Below are positions 47,217 through 56,520 of a stretch of DNA of 64,000 nt, in pieces. How positions within the stretch are numbered: the first letter of the stretch is position 1; every line of letters starts with the position of its first letter. This DNA is from CAWFGW01 sp963815495 (GTDB taxonomy: Bacteria; Bacteroidota; Bacteroidia; Cytophagales; JAAEPT01): the NCBI GenBank assembly GCA_963815495.1, contig CAWFGW010000008.1, positions 115,276 through 179,275 on the forward strand, read 5' to 3'. Both the position numbers and the translations under genes were made by a program. Under the pieces are notes generated by a model that searched no databases, was not told the DNA's origin, and worked only from the letters and a program-made list of their open reading frames with translations.

Positions 47217-49154
47217 TTAATATTCCTCAACTACTTCTATTTCTTCCTCCTCCTCGTACTCCTCTTCTTCCGAGATCATTTCCATTTCTTCTTCTTCTTC
47301 TTCTTCTTCTTCTTCTTCTTCTTCTTCTTCTTCTTCTTCTTCTTCAAGGTTGTCAGCACTTGCCATCATCAATTCGTCCACAAACGCCACCAAAAAGTTG
47401 ACAATATTTTGTTTTTTGTCACCAAAGTTAATTTCTGCATGACTGAGCGAAGCATTTCCTTTCATTTGTCCACCAGAATAAATAAGCGATTCAAACTGTA
47501 CTTTCTTTAATAGGTTTTGAAAATCTAGATACTCTTTGTTGTCAATCTCTAAATCGGGCGAATTGATTTTAATTAAATTATTAGTGGCTGTCAGTTCTTT
47601 CAAGTTATCGCCTGATAAGCGCTGATCTTTTGGCAAACCATTAGCCAGATAATCTGTCACTAACAATTCGTCAGTAGTCATGATAACCACGCCATTGTAT
47701 ACCGTGAAAAACAATTTAATTCCATCTTTTTCAAAAGTATATAAACCATTTAAATGGGTGAAAAACGGTACAATTGAAGGTAAACTGATGATTTTTTCCC
47801 AAGTTTCCTCATCCTTAGTAGTCATCATAAACGTAACTTTAGGAATTGTTTTTTCATAACTTTTTGTTCTCACCTCATAGTTATAATCCTCGTCATATTC
47901 ATAATAAGTGCTATCAGCCAATACCGTGACAGTTCCACCAAACAATGCAACAACATCCCCTTCAATAAGATCATAGATTGCTTCCTCATCGATGAAGACA
48001 TCAATAATGTCTAATACATCGGTCACACGTGTACCAAACTGGGGTACTTCCTGGATGATTGGGTAAATTAACTCCTTAGTAATGGGAGTAAGCGCTGAAG
48101 GATTAAACGTAGATGCATAACATGCAACATAGTCGTTCGGAATGTATTTGAGGAGTGACTTTTCAAACTTACTTTTAGTAATTAGTTTCGTGTATTTCGC
48201 TAACTCATCGCTCGTGTGACTTTCCATATCTACCACTACTCCCGTATTTTTTAAGTGGATATTTGCTGACACATATGCGTCCTTATACATGGATTTTATT
48301 TTGTCTATGACTGGTAAGGCCATTCGGTCCAATTTGGGGAAGAGCTTTAAAAGAGTCGCATTATCAAACTGCCATAAAGCAGTATTTTGCGCCCACACGG
48401 TGATATCACCACTTTGGTTGATTGATTTTGAGAAACCAGGCGAGTTCATCACTGATTCCTTCGCTGTAAGGCTATAGGAGTCCGTTAACCCTTGAATCAT
48501 TTTCGCTTCAAGCGCTAGTTGATTGACTATTTCTTCGGCTTCTTTTGCTGCAGCTAAACTATCCTCGTTGATATCAGTGTCATACCCGTAGTCATAATAA
48601 TTATCCTCATTATAGGTGTCTTTTTTATTTAAATCATTCGCCATATAGGAAGTAACCTTCGCCAACTTTGAATTCCAGGTAATAAAGGTATTGTTGTCCT
48701 TGATTTTATAGCCTTTCATCCCATTAATTGAGGCGAGCAGTGTTTGTTTATCCTCCGAGATATAACTTTTGGCAAACGAAGCAAATTGGGCTTCATCACT
48801 TAAAGCCATCAGGTAGGTAACAGCAACTAATTCTGGAGCAATAGTCACATACAAATAACTGGTTGACTGGGTATTAACTCCATTTTTATCCAATTGACCA
48901 ATTAATTCGATAAAAGTAGTATCCAGCTCAGAGCTACCACCGAGTTTACGCGCGAGTTTTTGCTGATACTTTTGCACGAATGCTCCCTCCTTCAACTGGT
49001 TGATGTCGATATTTTTCTGTAGAGTTCCCCCATGAAAAGCAACCACTACAACCGGGTTTTTAGGAATGGATGCTTCTAATAAGGTGTTCTGAGCTGATAG
49101 TTGTTGAACTGCAAAATAACACGTAAGCAGTAAAGAGAAAGTCAAGCGAATCAT
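47217..49154 (-). CDS. Secreted DUF4836-like protein with poly-glutamate tail
   Basis: Signal peptide (1-21), then ~560 residues resembling DUF4836 (IPKNPVVVVAFHGG at the start; repeated LTPITKELIYP-like segments). The C-terminus is extremely acidic: a run of more than 20 Glu followed by MEMISEEEEYEEEEEIE. The run is encoded by about 20 tandem GAA codons and so can change length by slippage without a frameshift. Its first bases overlap the lipoprotein gene by 4, so translation is coupled. The function is unknown; an acidic tail could bind cations or basic surfaces. Confidence 0.7.
   Translation of the reverse strand: MIRLTFSLLLTCYFAVQQLSAQNTLLEASIPKNPVVVVAFHGGTLQKNIDINQLKEGAFVQKYQQKLARKLGGSSELDTTFIELIGQLDKNGVNTQSTSYLYVTIAPELVAVTYLMALSDEAQFASFAKSYISEDKQTLLASINGMKGYKIKDNNTFITWNSKLAKVTSYMANDLNKKDTYNEDNYYDYGYDTDINEDSLAAAKEAEEIVNQLALEAKMIQGLTDSYSLTAKESVMNSPGFSKSINQSGDITVWAQNTALWQFDNATLLKLFPKLDRMALPVIDKIKSMYKDAYVSANIHLKNTGVVVDMESHTSDELAKYTKLITKSKFEKSLLKYIPNDYVACYASTFNPSALTPITKELIYPIIQEVPQFGTRVTDVLDIIDVFIDEEAIYDLIEGDVVALFGGTVTVLADSTYYEYDEDYNYEVRTKSYEKTIPKVTFMMTTKDEETWEKIISLPSIVPFFTHLNGLYTFEKDGIKLFFTVYNGVVIMTTDELLVTDYLANGLPKDQRLSGDNLKELTATNNLIKINSPDLEIDNKEYLDFQNLLKKVQFESLIYSGGQMKGNASLSHAEINFGDKKQNIVNFLVAFVDELMMASADNLEEEEEEEEEEEEEEEEEEEEMEMISEEEEYEEEEEIEVVEEY
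47287..47345 (-). repeat. GAA trinucleotide microsatellite
   Basis: About 20 tandem GAA codons (TTC on the plus strand), encoding the poly-Glu tail of the DUF4836-like protein. Pure and uninterrupted, so likely to vary in copy number. Confidence 0.9.
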
Positions 49155-49816
49155 TGATGAGTAATTTTGTTATGGATTAAATGGTGTTTTCTTACTAAAC
49201 GGGCAGCAGAAACGCGGTTCAAAACAGCTTTTCCGCTCTTGGATACTTTAGCATCGTTATTTTCAGATGTTATTACCGGAGTTGGAAATCGATAGATGCT
49301 GGTATAAGTAGAGGTTTCCAGAATTTTGATATCTGAATCCAGATTTTTCATGATGATTTTAAAATCAAAAGACGAATCACGTTCAAAGGTTTTGTTCTTA
49401 TAGGTATAAAAAACCATGTGATCAATGTCGACATCGGCCTTTACCGTTCGCTTTTTCAAAATTTCCCTTATACTGTGGTTCAACGTTACTACATCCACAA
49501 ATTGATACTCGATAGATAAAATGAGCTCATCAAAATCTTTACTTGAAACGACCTTTGTGATTCCTTTGATTTGTTTTAAGTCCTGGACAACGAGGTCTAT
49601 TTCATGACTAATTTCGGCTATACTGGGTACACGAGCTCCTCGAAGAGTATCCAGGGCGAGTAGTTTCTTCACCTCACCTTTACTTTTGCTTAAGTTGAGC
49701 GTAATTTTAAATATACCTCCACCAGTATCGTTCAAACTGACTTCTTCAATTACTTCAAAGCAACTGGTCAAACATAGACTTAAAACTAAAAATGAAAATA
49801 AAATAACTTTCTGCAT
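49151..49816 (-). CDS. Lipoprotein of unknown function, first gene of envelope operon
   Basis: A lipoprotein signal peptide with the lipobox LTSC (Cys at 19). The next residues (FEVIEE) contain no Asp/Glu-rich surface-export signal of the usual kind, so the location could be either face of the envelope. The ~200-residue mature part has no recognised family. It overlaps the next gene by 4 bases (ATGA), and three genes in a row are probably co-expressed. A TATCTTTA box lies just upstream. Confidence 0.7.
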   Translation of the reverse strand: MQKVILFSFLVLSLCLTSCFEVIEEVSLNDTGGGIFKITLNLSKSKGEVKKLLALDTLRGARVPSIAEISHEIDLVVQDLKQIKGITKVVSSKDFDELILSIEYQFVDVVTLNHSIREILKKRTVKADVDIDHMVFYTYKNKTFERDSSFDFKIIMKNLDSDIKILETSTYTSIYRFPTPVITSENNDAKVSKSGKAVLNRVSAARLVRKHHLIHNKITHQ

Positions 49817-50039
49817 TATGCCGTAAAGATAGAAAGTGAGGCGTTTTATTTATCCTTTTTTCTATTTAAAAAAATCTTGTTTGTAAAAATTTAAAAAGTG
49901 CTGATGTGTAAATACCCTGACAGGATGTAGAAAAAATGTCACGTCAGCAATACCGATAAGCATTTTTAAAAGCTCTGATTGGTATTCATGACTTTGGAAT
50001 GATTTTGTCTCCATCATAAGTGTAAAAAACTGAGGAATT

Positions 50040-50282
50040 ATGGCAAAAGATCACGGACCCAGCATCAAAAATGATGAGCAATACGAAGCACTTAGAAATC
50101 AAGGTTATAGCCAGGAAAAGGCTGCACGGATAGCTAATTCAAAACACATAAATTACAATTCTACTCCTTACGAGGAACGCACAAAAAAAGAATTGTATGA
50201 CCAAGCGAAAGAACTGGAAATACCAGGGAGAAGCAAAATGGATAAGGAAGACCTTATCGATGCTTTAAGAAACAATAAATAA
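50040..50282 (+). CDS. Small Rho-N-like (DUF7218) protein
   Basis: An 80-residue soluble protein. The first half (DHGPSIKNDEQYEALRNQGYS, KAARIANS) is the DUF7218 signature. The second half (TKKELYDQAKELEIPGRSKM, DKEDLIDALR) is a Rho N-terminal/SAP-like helix-loop-helix that may bind nucleic acid. It lies 8 bases before the PNPOx-like gene, so they are probably co-transcribed. Similar pairs occur with stress proteins. Confidence 0.8.
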   Translation: MAKDHGPSIKNDEQYEALRNQGYSQEKAARIANSKHINYNSTPYEERTKKELYDQAKELEIPGRSKMDKEDLIDALRNNK

Positions 50283-50290
50283 TAAGACCT

Positions 50291-50776
50291 ATGGAATTAC
50301 AAAGCTTAAAAAAAATACAAAAACTAGTAGGTGATATAAAAGTAGGAATGTTTGCTACCATCACTAAGGATTTAGGAATAACTTCTCGCCCTATGGGTAC
50401 GCAAGAAATAGACGATGAAGGCAATGTGTGGTTTTTCACTTCTGATGAATCAGGAAAATTAGTTGACATCATCGAACATCCGAAAGTATGTTTATCATAC
50501 AGTTCACCCGAAAAAAATAGTTTTTTATCGTTGAGAGGAATTGCAACTGCAGTTGCTGATCAGGAAAAAATGAAAGAATTATTCTCGCCATTAACCAAAG
50601 CATGGTTTCCTAAAGGACTTGAAGACCCAACTTTGATCCTGATTAAGTTTCATATCCATGAAGCAGAATATTGGGACGGGACAAGCAATAAGTTAGTCCA
50701 GGCCTTTAAGGTTGGAAAAGCACTTGTTACTGGTGAACGCTATGAAAATGGCGAACATGAAAAGCTTGTAAATTAA
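50291..50776 (+). CDS. Pyridoxamine 5'-phosphate oxidase-like (general stress protein 26-type) protein
   Basis: A split-barrel flavin-binding family protein: MFATITKDLGITSRPM near 33-48, DDEGNVWFFTSDESGK and VCLSYSSPEKNSFLSLRG, with the C-terminal ILIKFHIHEAEYWDG. Family members bind FMN or F420 and act in oxidative or general stress; pyridoxamine oxidase activity itself is not expected. It follows the small Rho-N-like gene and ends at a terminator. Confidence 0.88.
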   Translation: MELQSLKKIQKLVGDIKVGMFATITKDLGITSRPMGTQEIDDEGNVWFFTSDESGKLVDIIEHPKVCLSYSSPEKNSFLSLRGIATAVADQEKMKELFSPLTKAWFPKGLEDPTLILIKFHIHEAEYWDGTSNKLVQAFKVGKALVTGERYENGEHEKLVN

Positions 50777-50804
50777 ACCTTATTACTCAAGACCATTATA
50801 TTTG

Positions 50805-50837
50805 AAAGTGAGCTACAGCAGTAGACTCACTTTTTTT
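50805..50837 (+). terminator. Rho-independent terminator for the PNPOx-like gene
   Basis: Stem AAAGTGAG-CTAC with GTAG-CTCACTTT (one bulged A), loop AGCA, followed by a T-tract. Confidence 0.85.
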
Positions 50838-50898
50838 ATGAAAGACCTCATTTTTACACTTTGCTAATTCAGTATAATTAATCGATTTTTGCAACTAT

Positions 50899-53100
50899 AT
50901 GAGTAAGCAAAAACTTCTTTTAATCACCCCTCCTTTTACCCAATTAAACACCCCCTACCCAGCTACATCCTACATCAAAGGTTTTTTAGATTCACAACAC
51001 ATTCATAATTATCAGGCTGATTTAGGTATTGAAGTTATCTTAAAGCTTTTTACCAAAGAAAAGTTGACGGAATTATTCGAACTAGTCGACAACTCATCCC
51101 TAGATCTAAGCCCCAATGCTGAGCGAGTTCTCCGATTGAAAAACGAATATATCCATTCCATTGAGCCTGTGATTCATTTTTTACAAAACAGTAATCCTAC
51201 CTTAGCTTACGGTATTGCTGAACGTGAATTGTTACCCGAAGCAAGTCGGTTTGCCCAGTTGGATGACTTGCATTGGGCTTTTGGTACCTTAGGACTTCAA
51301 GACAAAGCCCGCCACCTTGCAACTTTGTATTTAGAAGATTTAGGAGATTTTATCACCGAAACGGTTGACCCCCATTTTGGATTTAGCCGCTATGCTGAAA
51401 GTTTGGGCATGTCCGCTAGCTCGTTTACACCCATTTATCAGCAATTACACGAGGAGTTAAGCTTTGTAGATGAAATTTTAGTAGACCTTTTAAATCAGAA
51501 AATCCAGAAACACACCCCTACGCTGGTGTGCATCTCTGTGCCTTTTCCTGGTAATTTATTTGGCGCTTTTCGCTGTGCACAACACCTCAAAAAGTATTTT
51601 CCGGAGATTAAGATTACCATTGGTGGTGGTTATCCAAATACTGAATTGCGTAAGATAAGTGACCCACGTGTGTTTGAATTTATAGACTTTATTACTCTTG
51701 ATGATGGTGAACGTCCTCTCCTTAACTTGATTAACTATCTAGATGGTAAAAGAGCTTCAGTTGAGTTAAAACGAACTTTTTTATTGGAAAATAATCAGGT
51801 GGTGTATAAAAATGAATCGACCGATAAAGATTTTTCATTTTCGTTAACAGGCACACCAAACTACAGCGACTTACCCTTAAGCAAGTACCTTTCTGTAATA
51901 GAAATTGCTAACCCCATGCACCGACTATGGAGCGATGGACGATGGAATAAACTGACCATGGCGCATGGTTGTTACTGGAAAAAATGCACGTTTTGTGATA
52001 TTTCATTGGATTACATCAAAGTGTATGAGCCTGTCAGTGCCAAGCTGATTTGTGACCGCATGGAAGAGTTAGTAAAAGCTACAGGTGAATCTGGTTTTCA
52101 TTTTGTAGACGAAGCTGCTCCCCCAGCCTTGATGAAAGAAATTGCCCTTGAAATCATACGGAGAAAACTAGTCGTTACCTGGTGGGCAAACATCCGCTTT
52201 GAACAAAGCTTCACTCCTGACTTATGTCGGCTTTTAAAAGCATCCGGATGTATAGCCGTGTCGGGTGGTTTAGAAGTTGCTTCCGATCGGTTGCTGGAGA
52301 AGATGAAGAAAGGTGTTACCGTAGAACAAGTAACACAAGTATCTGATAACTTTACACTTGCTGGTATTATGGTGCACGCCTACTTGATGTATGGTTTTCC
52401 AACACAGACTGCTCAAGAAACCATCGATTCATTGGAAATGGTACGCCAGCTTTTTGAAAATGGCGTAATTCAATCGGGGTTCTGGCATCGCTTTGCCATG
52501 ACTGCTCACAGCCCTATTGGCTTAGACCCGAATGCCTTTGGCGTGAAGGCTATCGGACCGCAATTCGAAGGGTTTGCAGAGAACGATTTACAACACGAAG
52601 ATCCAACAGGTGCCAACCATGAATTATTTAGTGAGGGATTAAAGAAATCGCTTTTTAATTACATGCATGGAATCTGTTTTGAGTTTCCCCTACAAGACTG
52701 GTTTGACTTTAAGGTTCCACAAACAACCATCCCTCCCGACTATATTATTGAAGCGTTGGAAACAAACCCAGGAACACTGGCAAATGATAAATCACGTTTG
52801 GTATGGTTAGGTGCTTTGCCCGAGTTTTCATTGTATGAAAAACGTAAAAAAGGAAAAGTCACTGTGCGAGCGAAACTTTCCTTTGAGTTGAAAAACCGTT
52901 CCATTACTATTTCTTTAGAAAAAGACGAAGGCGAATGGTTAATTATGCTTTTTCCTTCTTTTTTACCCAATACAACAGAAAAAATGACTGTTGGTAAATT
53001 GAGAGAAAGCTACAAAGAAGCGGGACTTGAAAGTTTTGAACTCTTTTATCGGAGCCAGGCATGGATTGAATTACGCAAAGAAGGGTTGTTAGTGTTGTAA
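50899..53100 (+). CDS. B12-binding domain radical SAM protein
   Basis: An N-terminal region (~5-280) holds a cobalamin-binding-like Rossmann domain (LVCISVPFPGNLFGAFRC, ITIGGGYPNTEL). The radical SAM domain (~345-560) begins with HGCYWKKCTFCD: cysteines 358, 363 and 366, spaced C-x4-C-x2-C rather than the usual C-x3-C-x2-C. Later parts include GGLEVASDRLLEKMKKGVT and AYLMYGFPTQTAQE. The C-terminal ~150 residues are specific to this subfamily. It should use a 4Fe-4S cluster, SAM and B12 for a methylation or rearrangement; the substrate is unknown. It is transcribed alone. Confidence 0.88.
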   Translation: MSKQKLLLITPPFTQLNTPYPATSYIKGFLDSQHIHNYQADLGIEVILKLFTKEKLTELFELVDNSSLDLSPNAERVLRLKNEYIHSIEPVIHFLQNSNPTLAYGIAERELLPEASRFAQLDDLHWAFGTLGLQDKARHLATLYLEDLGDFITETVDPHFGFSRYAESLGMSASSFTPIYQQLHEELSFVDEILVDLLNQKIQKHTPTLVCISVPFPGNLFGAFRCAQHLKKYFPEIKITIGGGYPNTELRKISDPRVFEFIDFITLDDGERPLLNLINYLDGKRASVELKRTFLLENNQVVYKNESTDKDFSFSLTGTPNYSDLPLSKYLSVIEIANPMHRLWSDGRWNKLTMAHGCYWKKCTFCDISLDYIKVYEPVSAKLICDRMEELVKATGESGFHFVDEAAPPALMKEIALEIIRRKLVVTWWANIRFEQSFTPDLCRLLKASGCIAVSGGLEVASDRLLEKMKKGVTVEQVTQVSDNFTLAGIMVHAYLMYGFPTQTAQETIDSLEMVRQLFENGVIQSGFWHRFAMTAHSPIGLDPNAFGVKAIGPQFEGFAENDLQHEDPTGANHELFSEGLKKSLFNYMHGICFEFPLQDWFDFKVPQTTIPPDYIIEALETNPGTLANDKSRLVWLGALPEFSLYEKRKKGKVTVRAKLSFELKNRSITISLEKDEGEWLIMLFPSFLPNTTEKMTVGKLRESYKEAGLESFELFYRSQAWIELRKEGLLVL

Positions 53101-53159
53101 GCTAAATAGTTTCAAACTGCAATTTGTTGGATAAAAGTAAACTACTCCTTTAAAAAAAT

Positions 53160-53167
53160 TATATTTG
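53160..53167 (+). promoter_or_regulatory. Probable -7 element (TATATTTG)
   Basis: Matches TAnnTTTG and lies 24 bases before the ATG of the LRR protein gene. No consensus-spaced -33 TTG is clear. Confidence 0.35.
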
Positions 53168-53191
53168 TATATACTTTGTTAAATACACGAC

Positions 53192-54256
53192 ATGAAAAAA
53201 AATTTATTACTTATTCTATTGGCATGTACCCTCACTGTATATGCTCAAAATATTAACATTCCTGACGCTAATTTTAAAGCTGCTTTAATTGATGGTGGGG
53301 TTGACACCAATGAAGATGGTGAAATTCAATTAAGTGAAGCTAATGCCGTAAATCAACTTGACATTTCATCTAAGCAGATTTCTGATTTAAGAGGTATTGA
53401 AGCATTTGTCAATCTTAGTCTGTTGTATTGCCATTTGAATCAATTAACTAGTTTAGATCTTTCCAAAAATATTGATTTAATAGAGTTAGATTGTTCTTAT
53501 AATAAAATAACGAATTTAGATGTTTCCAATCATATTGACTTAACGGAGTTAAATTGTTCTGGCAATAAATTAAGTAATTTAAATGTTTCTAAAAACACTA
53601 CTTTAACTAAGTTACATTGTGCTGGTATCGAAATAAGCAGTTTAGACCTTTCCGAAAATAAAAACTTAACCAATTTGGATTGTTCTTTTAATAACTTAAA
53701 TGATTTAGATGTTTCTTATAATACTGCTTTAACTATGCTACGCTGTTCTTTTAATGAGATAAGCAATTTAAATCTTTCTCATAACATAGCTTTATCTGAA
53801 TTATGGTGTTCTTCAAATCAATTAAGTTATTTAGATATTTCTAAGAATACTGCTTTAATCACCTTGGGTTGTATGACTAATCCAATAACCAGTTTAAACC
53901 TTTCACATAATACTGCCCTAACTTGGTTAGATTGTCGAGAAACTCAATTAAGCAGTTTAAATGTTTCGCAAAACTTAGATTTTACGTTTCTATGGTGTAA
54001 TGACAACCCTGATTTGAATGTTATTTGTGTGAATGTAATTCATGATACTTCCAATTCAACCCAGTGGAAAAAAGATGCTTCTGCTGAATGGTCAACTGAT
54101 TGTACTATTACCTCTATTGAATCACAAAAACACACTACTCCTACACTTATCAAAGCTTATAATTTGCAAGGTGTAGAAGTACCAACATCTACTTCTGGTC
54201 AAACAATTATTTTGTTGTATGACAATGGTACAACCGAACGAGTTTTTAACTATTAA
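53192..54256 (+). CDS. Secreted leucine-rich-repeat protein
   Basis: Signal peptide (1-19, ending TVYAQ), then an EF-hand-like VDTNEDGEIQ, and about ten repeats of ~21 residues of the form LTxLDCSxNxLxxLDVSxNT. The repeats alternate LxC and LDxS/LNxS. A short C-terminal segment (IKAYNLQGVEVPTSTSGQTI, DNGTTERVFNY) looks like a shortened type A sorting domain. LRR proteins of this sort are usually surface-bound and bind proteins or cell-wall components. The repeats are very alike, which points to recent expansion. Confidence 0.85.
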   Translation: MKKNLLLILLACTLTVYAQNINIPDANFKAALIDGGVDTNEDGEIQLSEANAVNQLDISSKQISDLRGIEAFVNLSLLYCHLNQLTSLDLSKNIDLIELDCSYNKITNLDVSNHIDLTELNCSGNKLSNLNVSKNTTLTKLHCAGIEISSLDLSENKNLTNLDCSFNNLNDLDVSYNTALTMLRCSFNEISNLNLSHNIALSELWCSSNQLSYLDISKNTALITLGCMTNPITSLNLSHNTALTWLDCRETQLSSLNVSQNLDFTFLWCNDNPDLNVICVNVIHDTSNSTQWKKDASAEWSTDCTITSIESQKHTTPTLIKAYNLQGVEVPTSTSGQTIILLYDNGTTERVFNY

Positions 54257-54631
54257 TACTTTTATATACAATAAAAAAACATCTACTGATTACTATATGT
54301 TTTGATTATCAAGCAGTTTAATCTACTAGTATTCAGATAGAAAACGTTTTTCTGTCCGTAGGGAAGAATCTCTAGTTTAATTCCTGCTTCTCATGAGATC
54401 CTTCATCCTCGATGGCTATCGGGACTCAGGATGACGCCATGTTTCTAGAGTAGTGGTAAACTACCAGGTAATCAGATTACATAATCAGTTGTGAATAGTG
54501 TTGCGGAAAGAGGGGCCTTTGGTTTTGTGATCACCACAATTGTGGATTAATATCTACCCATCACACCTTGGGTTTATGTATATTTGCCTCTTGTTTTAAA
54601 AGTCACCGATAAGACTTAATCAATTATTAAA
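54257..54631. other. Intergenic region with dispersed repeat remnant
   Basis: Bases ~54345-54445 resemble the non-coding repeat at 20513-20605 and 60130-60165 (AGGGAAGAATCTCTAG, then CAGGATGACG). No gene is seen. The purB promoter lies near the right end. Confidence 0.45.
54579..54586 (+). promoter_or_regulatory. Probable purB -7 element (TATATTTG)
   Basis: Matches the TAnnTTTG consensus 45 bases before the purB start codon. Confidence 0.35.
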
Positions 54632-55981
54632 ATGGATTTGAATAACTTAACAGCGATATCTCCTGTAGATGGTCGCTACAGACGCCAAGTGGCTGATTTG
54701 GCACCTTATTTCTCTGAATTTGGACTGATTAAATATCGCGTTTTAGTTGAAGTGGAGTATTTTATTGCTTTGTGTAAAATTCCTTTACCTCAACTTAAAG
54801 GTGTGGACGCGTCTGTTTTTCCTGCTTTACAGAAAATCTACCTTAACTTTACGGAGGAAGATGCCTTGTGGATCAAAGAAGAAGAAAAAACCACCAATCA
54901 CGATGTTAAAGCGGTAGAATACTTCATCAAAGCACAATTCGATAAATTAGGTTTAGAGCCGTTTAAAGAGTTTATCCATTTTGGATTGACGTCACAAGAT
55001 ATTAACAATACCTCAGTGCCATTGACCCTAAAAGACGGGCTAAAAAATGAACTAATTCCGTTATTAAACGAAGTGGTTCAAAAAATCAATGCGTTGGCTG
55101 AATTGTGGAAAGAGATTCCTATGTTGGCCAAGACCCACGGTCAACCTGCTTCTCCTACTCGCCTGGGAAAAGAAATCAAAGTGTTTTATGAACGTTTGCA
55201 AGAACAACAGCTCTTGTTGAATCAAATCCCCTTCCCTGCTAAGTTTGGAGGTGCTACGGGTAATTTTAATGCGCACCATGTTGCTTACCCAAATATTGAC
55301 TGGATTGAATTTGCCAACCAATTTGTAGAAGGCATTCTAGAGCTGAAAAGAAGTCAGTTCACCACACAAATTGAGCATTATGATCATTTAGCAGCTTTGT
55401 TTGATGGTTTAAAACGCATCAACACCATTTTAATTGACCTCGACAGGGACATGTGGCAATACATCTCCATGGGTTATTTTACACAGAAAATAAAAGCAGG
55501 GGAAATTGGCTCTTCTGCTATGCCGCACAAAGTTAACCCGATCGACTTCGAAAACTCAGAAGGTAACTTAGGCATTGCGAATGCCTTCTATGAACACCTT
55601 TCTGCCAAATTACCTATTTCTCGTCTTCAGCGTGATTTAACAGACTCGACTGTGTTACGAAATATTGGCGTTCCAATTGCGCATTCTATCATTGCTTTAC
55701 GGTCTACTTTAAAGGGGTTAGATAAAATTCAATTGAATCAAAAAGCCATTGAAGCAGACTTGGACGACAACTGGGCTGTGGTTGCGGAAGCAATCCAAAC
55801 TATCTTACGTAGAGAAGGTTACCCTAAGCCATATGAAGCATTGAAAGAACTTACTCGTGGCAACAATCAGATCACTGAAACTTCTATAAAAGAGTTTATC
55901 GAAACCTTAAATATCAACGAAGACATCAAGGCTGAGTTACGAGTAATCACTCCGTTTAACTATACTGGGGTAGCGATGTAA
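54632..55981 (+). CDS. purB: Adenylosuccinate lyase
   Basis: Full-length (449 residues) PurB. The family motif GSSAMPHKVNPIDFENSEGN contains the signature loop, and AKTHGQPASPT and SVPLTLKDGL are also typical. It catalyses two beta-eliminations in purine synthesis: release of fumarate from SAICAR and from adenylosuccinate. Housekeeping gene, transcribed alone, with its own terminator. Confidence 0.97.
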   Translation: MDLNNLTAISPVDGRYRRQVADLAPYFSEFGLIKYRVLVEVEYFIALCKIPLPQLKGVDASVFPALQKIYLNFTEEDALWIKEEEKTTNHDVKAVEYFIKAQFDKLGLEPFKEFIHFGLTSQDINNTSVPLTLKDGLKNELIPLLNEVVQKINALAELWKEIPMLAKTHGQPASPTRLGKEIKVFYERLQEQQLLLNQIPFPAKFGGATGNFNAHHVAYPNIDWIEFANQFVEGILELKRSQFTTQIEHYDHLAALFDGLKRINTILIDLDRDMWQYISMGYFTQKIKAGEIGSSAMPHKVNPIDFENSEGNLGIANAFYEHLSAKLPISRLQRDLTDSTVLRNIGVPIAHSIIALRSTLKGLDKIQLNQKAIEADLDDNWAVVAEAIQTILRREGYPKPYEALKELTRGNNQITETSIKEFIETLNINEDIKAELRVITPFNYTGVAM

Positions 55982-55988
55982 TCGATTT

Positions 55989-56027
55989 AAGTCCTTCTAT
56001 CTAAAACGGTAGAAGGACTTTTATTTT
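55989..56027 (+). terminator. Rho-independent terminator for purB
   Basis: An 11-bp stem (AAGTCCTTCTA with its complement) and 10-base loop, followed by TTATTTTT. Confidence 0.88.
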
Positions 56028-56097
56028 TAGGTTTTCAAAAACAAAAAAACAATTCCTTTTCAAAAATTGTATCTGTAGTAACCCAACCTTTGAACTC

Positions 56098-56520
56098 ATG
56101 GATACGCTAACGCTCACCACTCCTGGCTTACTATTTTCGGCTATTTCATTATTGCTGTTGGCATATACGAATCGATTTTTAGCATTAGCCAGTTTAATAA
56201 GATCGCTACATGATCTTTATTTAACTGAACACAGTGGTTTAGTTTTAGGACAAATCAAATTATTAAAAAAGCGTGTTATGTTAGTCCGATTGATGCAAAT
56301 AATGGGCGTAGCTAGCTTATTTCTTTGTGTCTTGTGTATGTTTGTCTTGTTTGCAGAGCGGTTGTTTTTAGGGAAAATAGTGTTTGGGTTGGCACTTATT
56401 GCTTTGCTCATCTCATTAGGGATATCCCTATATGAAATTCAAATTTCATCAAAAGCCTTAAACCTACAGTTAAAAGACATTGAAACAGACTTAGAGTCGG
56501 AAGAATTAAAGGCGCTTTAG
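56098..56520 (+). CDS. DUF2721 family membrane protein
   Basis: A 140-residue inner-membrane protein with three hydrophobic segments (~8-30, ~65-92, ~97-118). DUF2721 features: LLFSAISLLLLAYTNRFLAL at the start, then KLLKKRVMLVRLMQIMG. Function unknown. Its 3' end overlaps the convergent DUF2461 gene by 15 bases. Confidence 0.88.
   Translation: MDTLTLTTPGLLFSAISLLLLAYTNRFLALASLIRSLHDLYLTEHSGLVLGQIKLLKKRVMLVRLMQIMGVASLFLCVLCMFVLFAERLFLGKIVFGLALIALLISLGISLYEIQISSKALNLQLKDIETDLESEELKAL

Noticed and set aside
47210..47510. Plus-strand frames rich in Leu or Phe
   Set aside because: They are the antisense of the GAA repeat coding for poly-Glu and have no other support.
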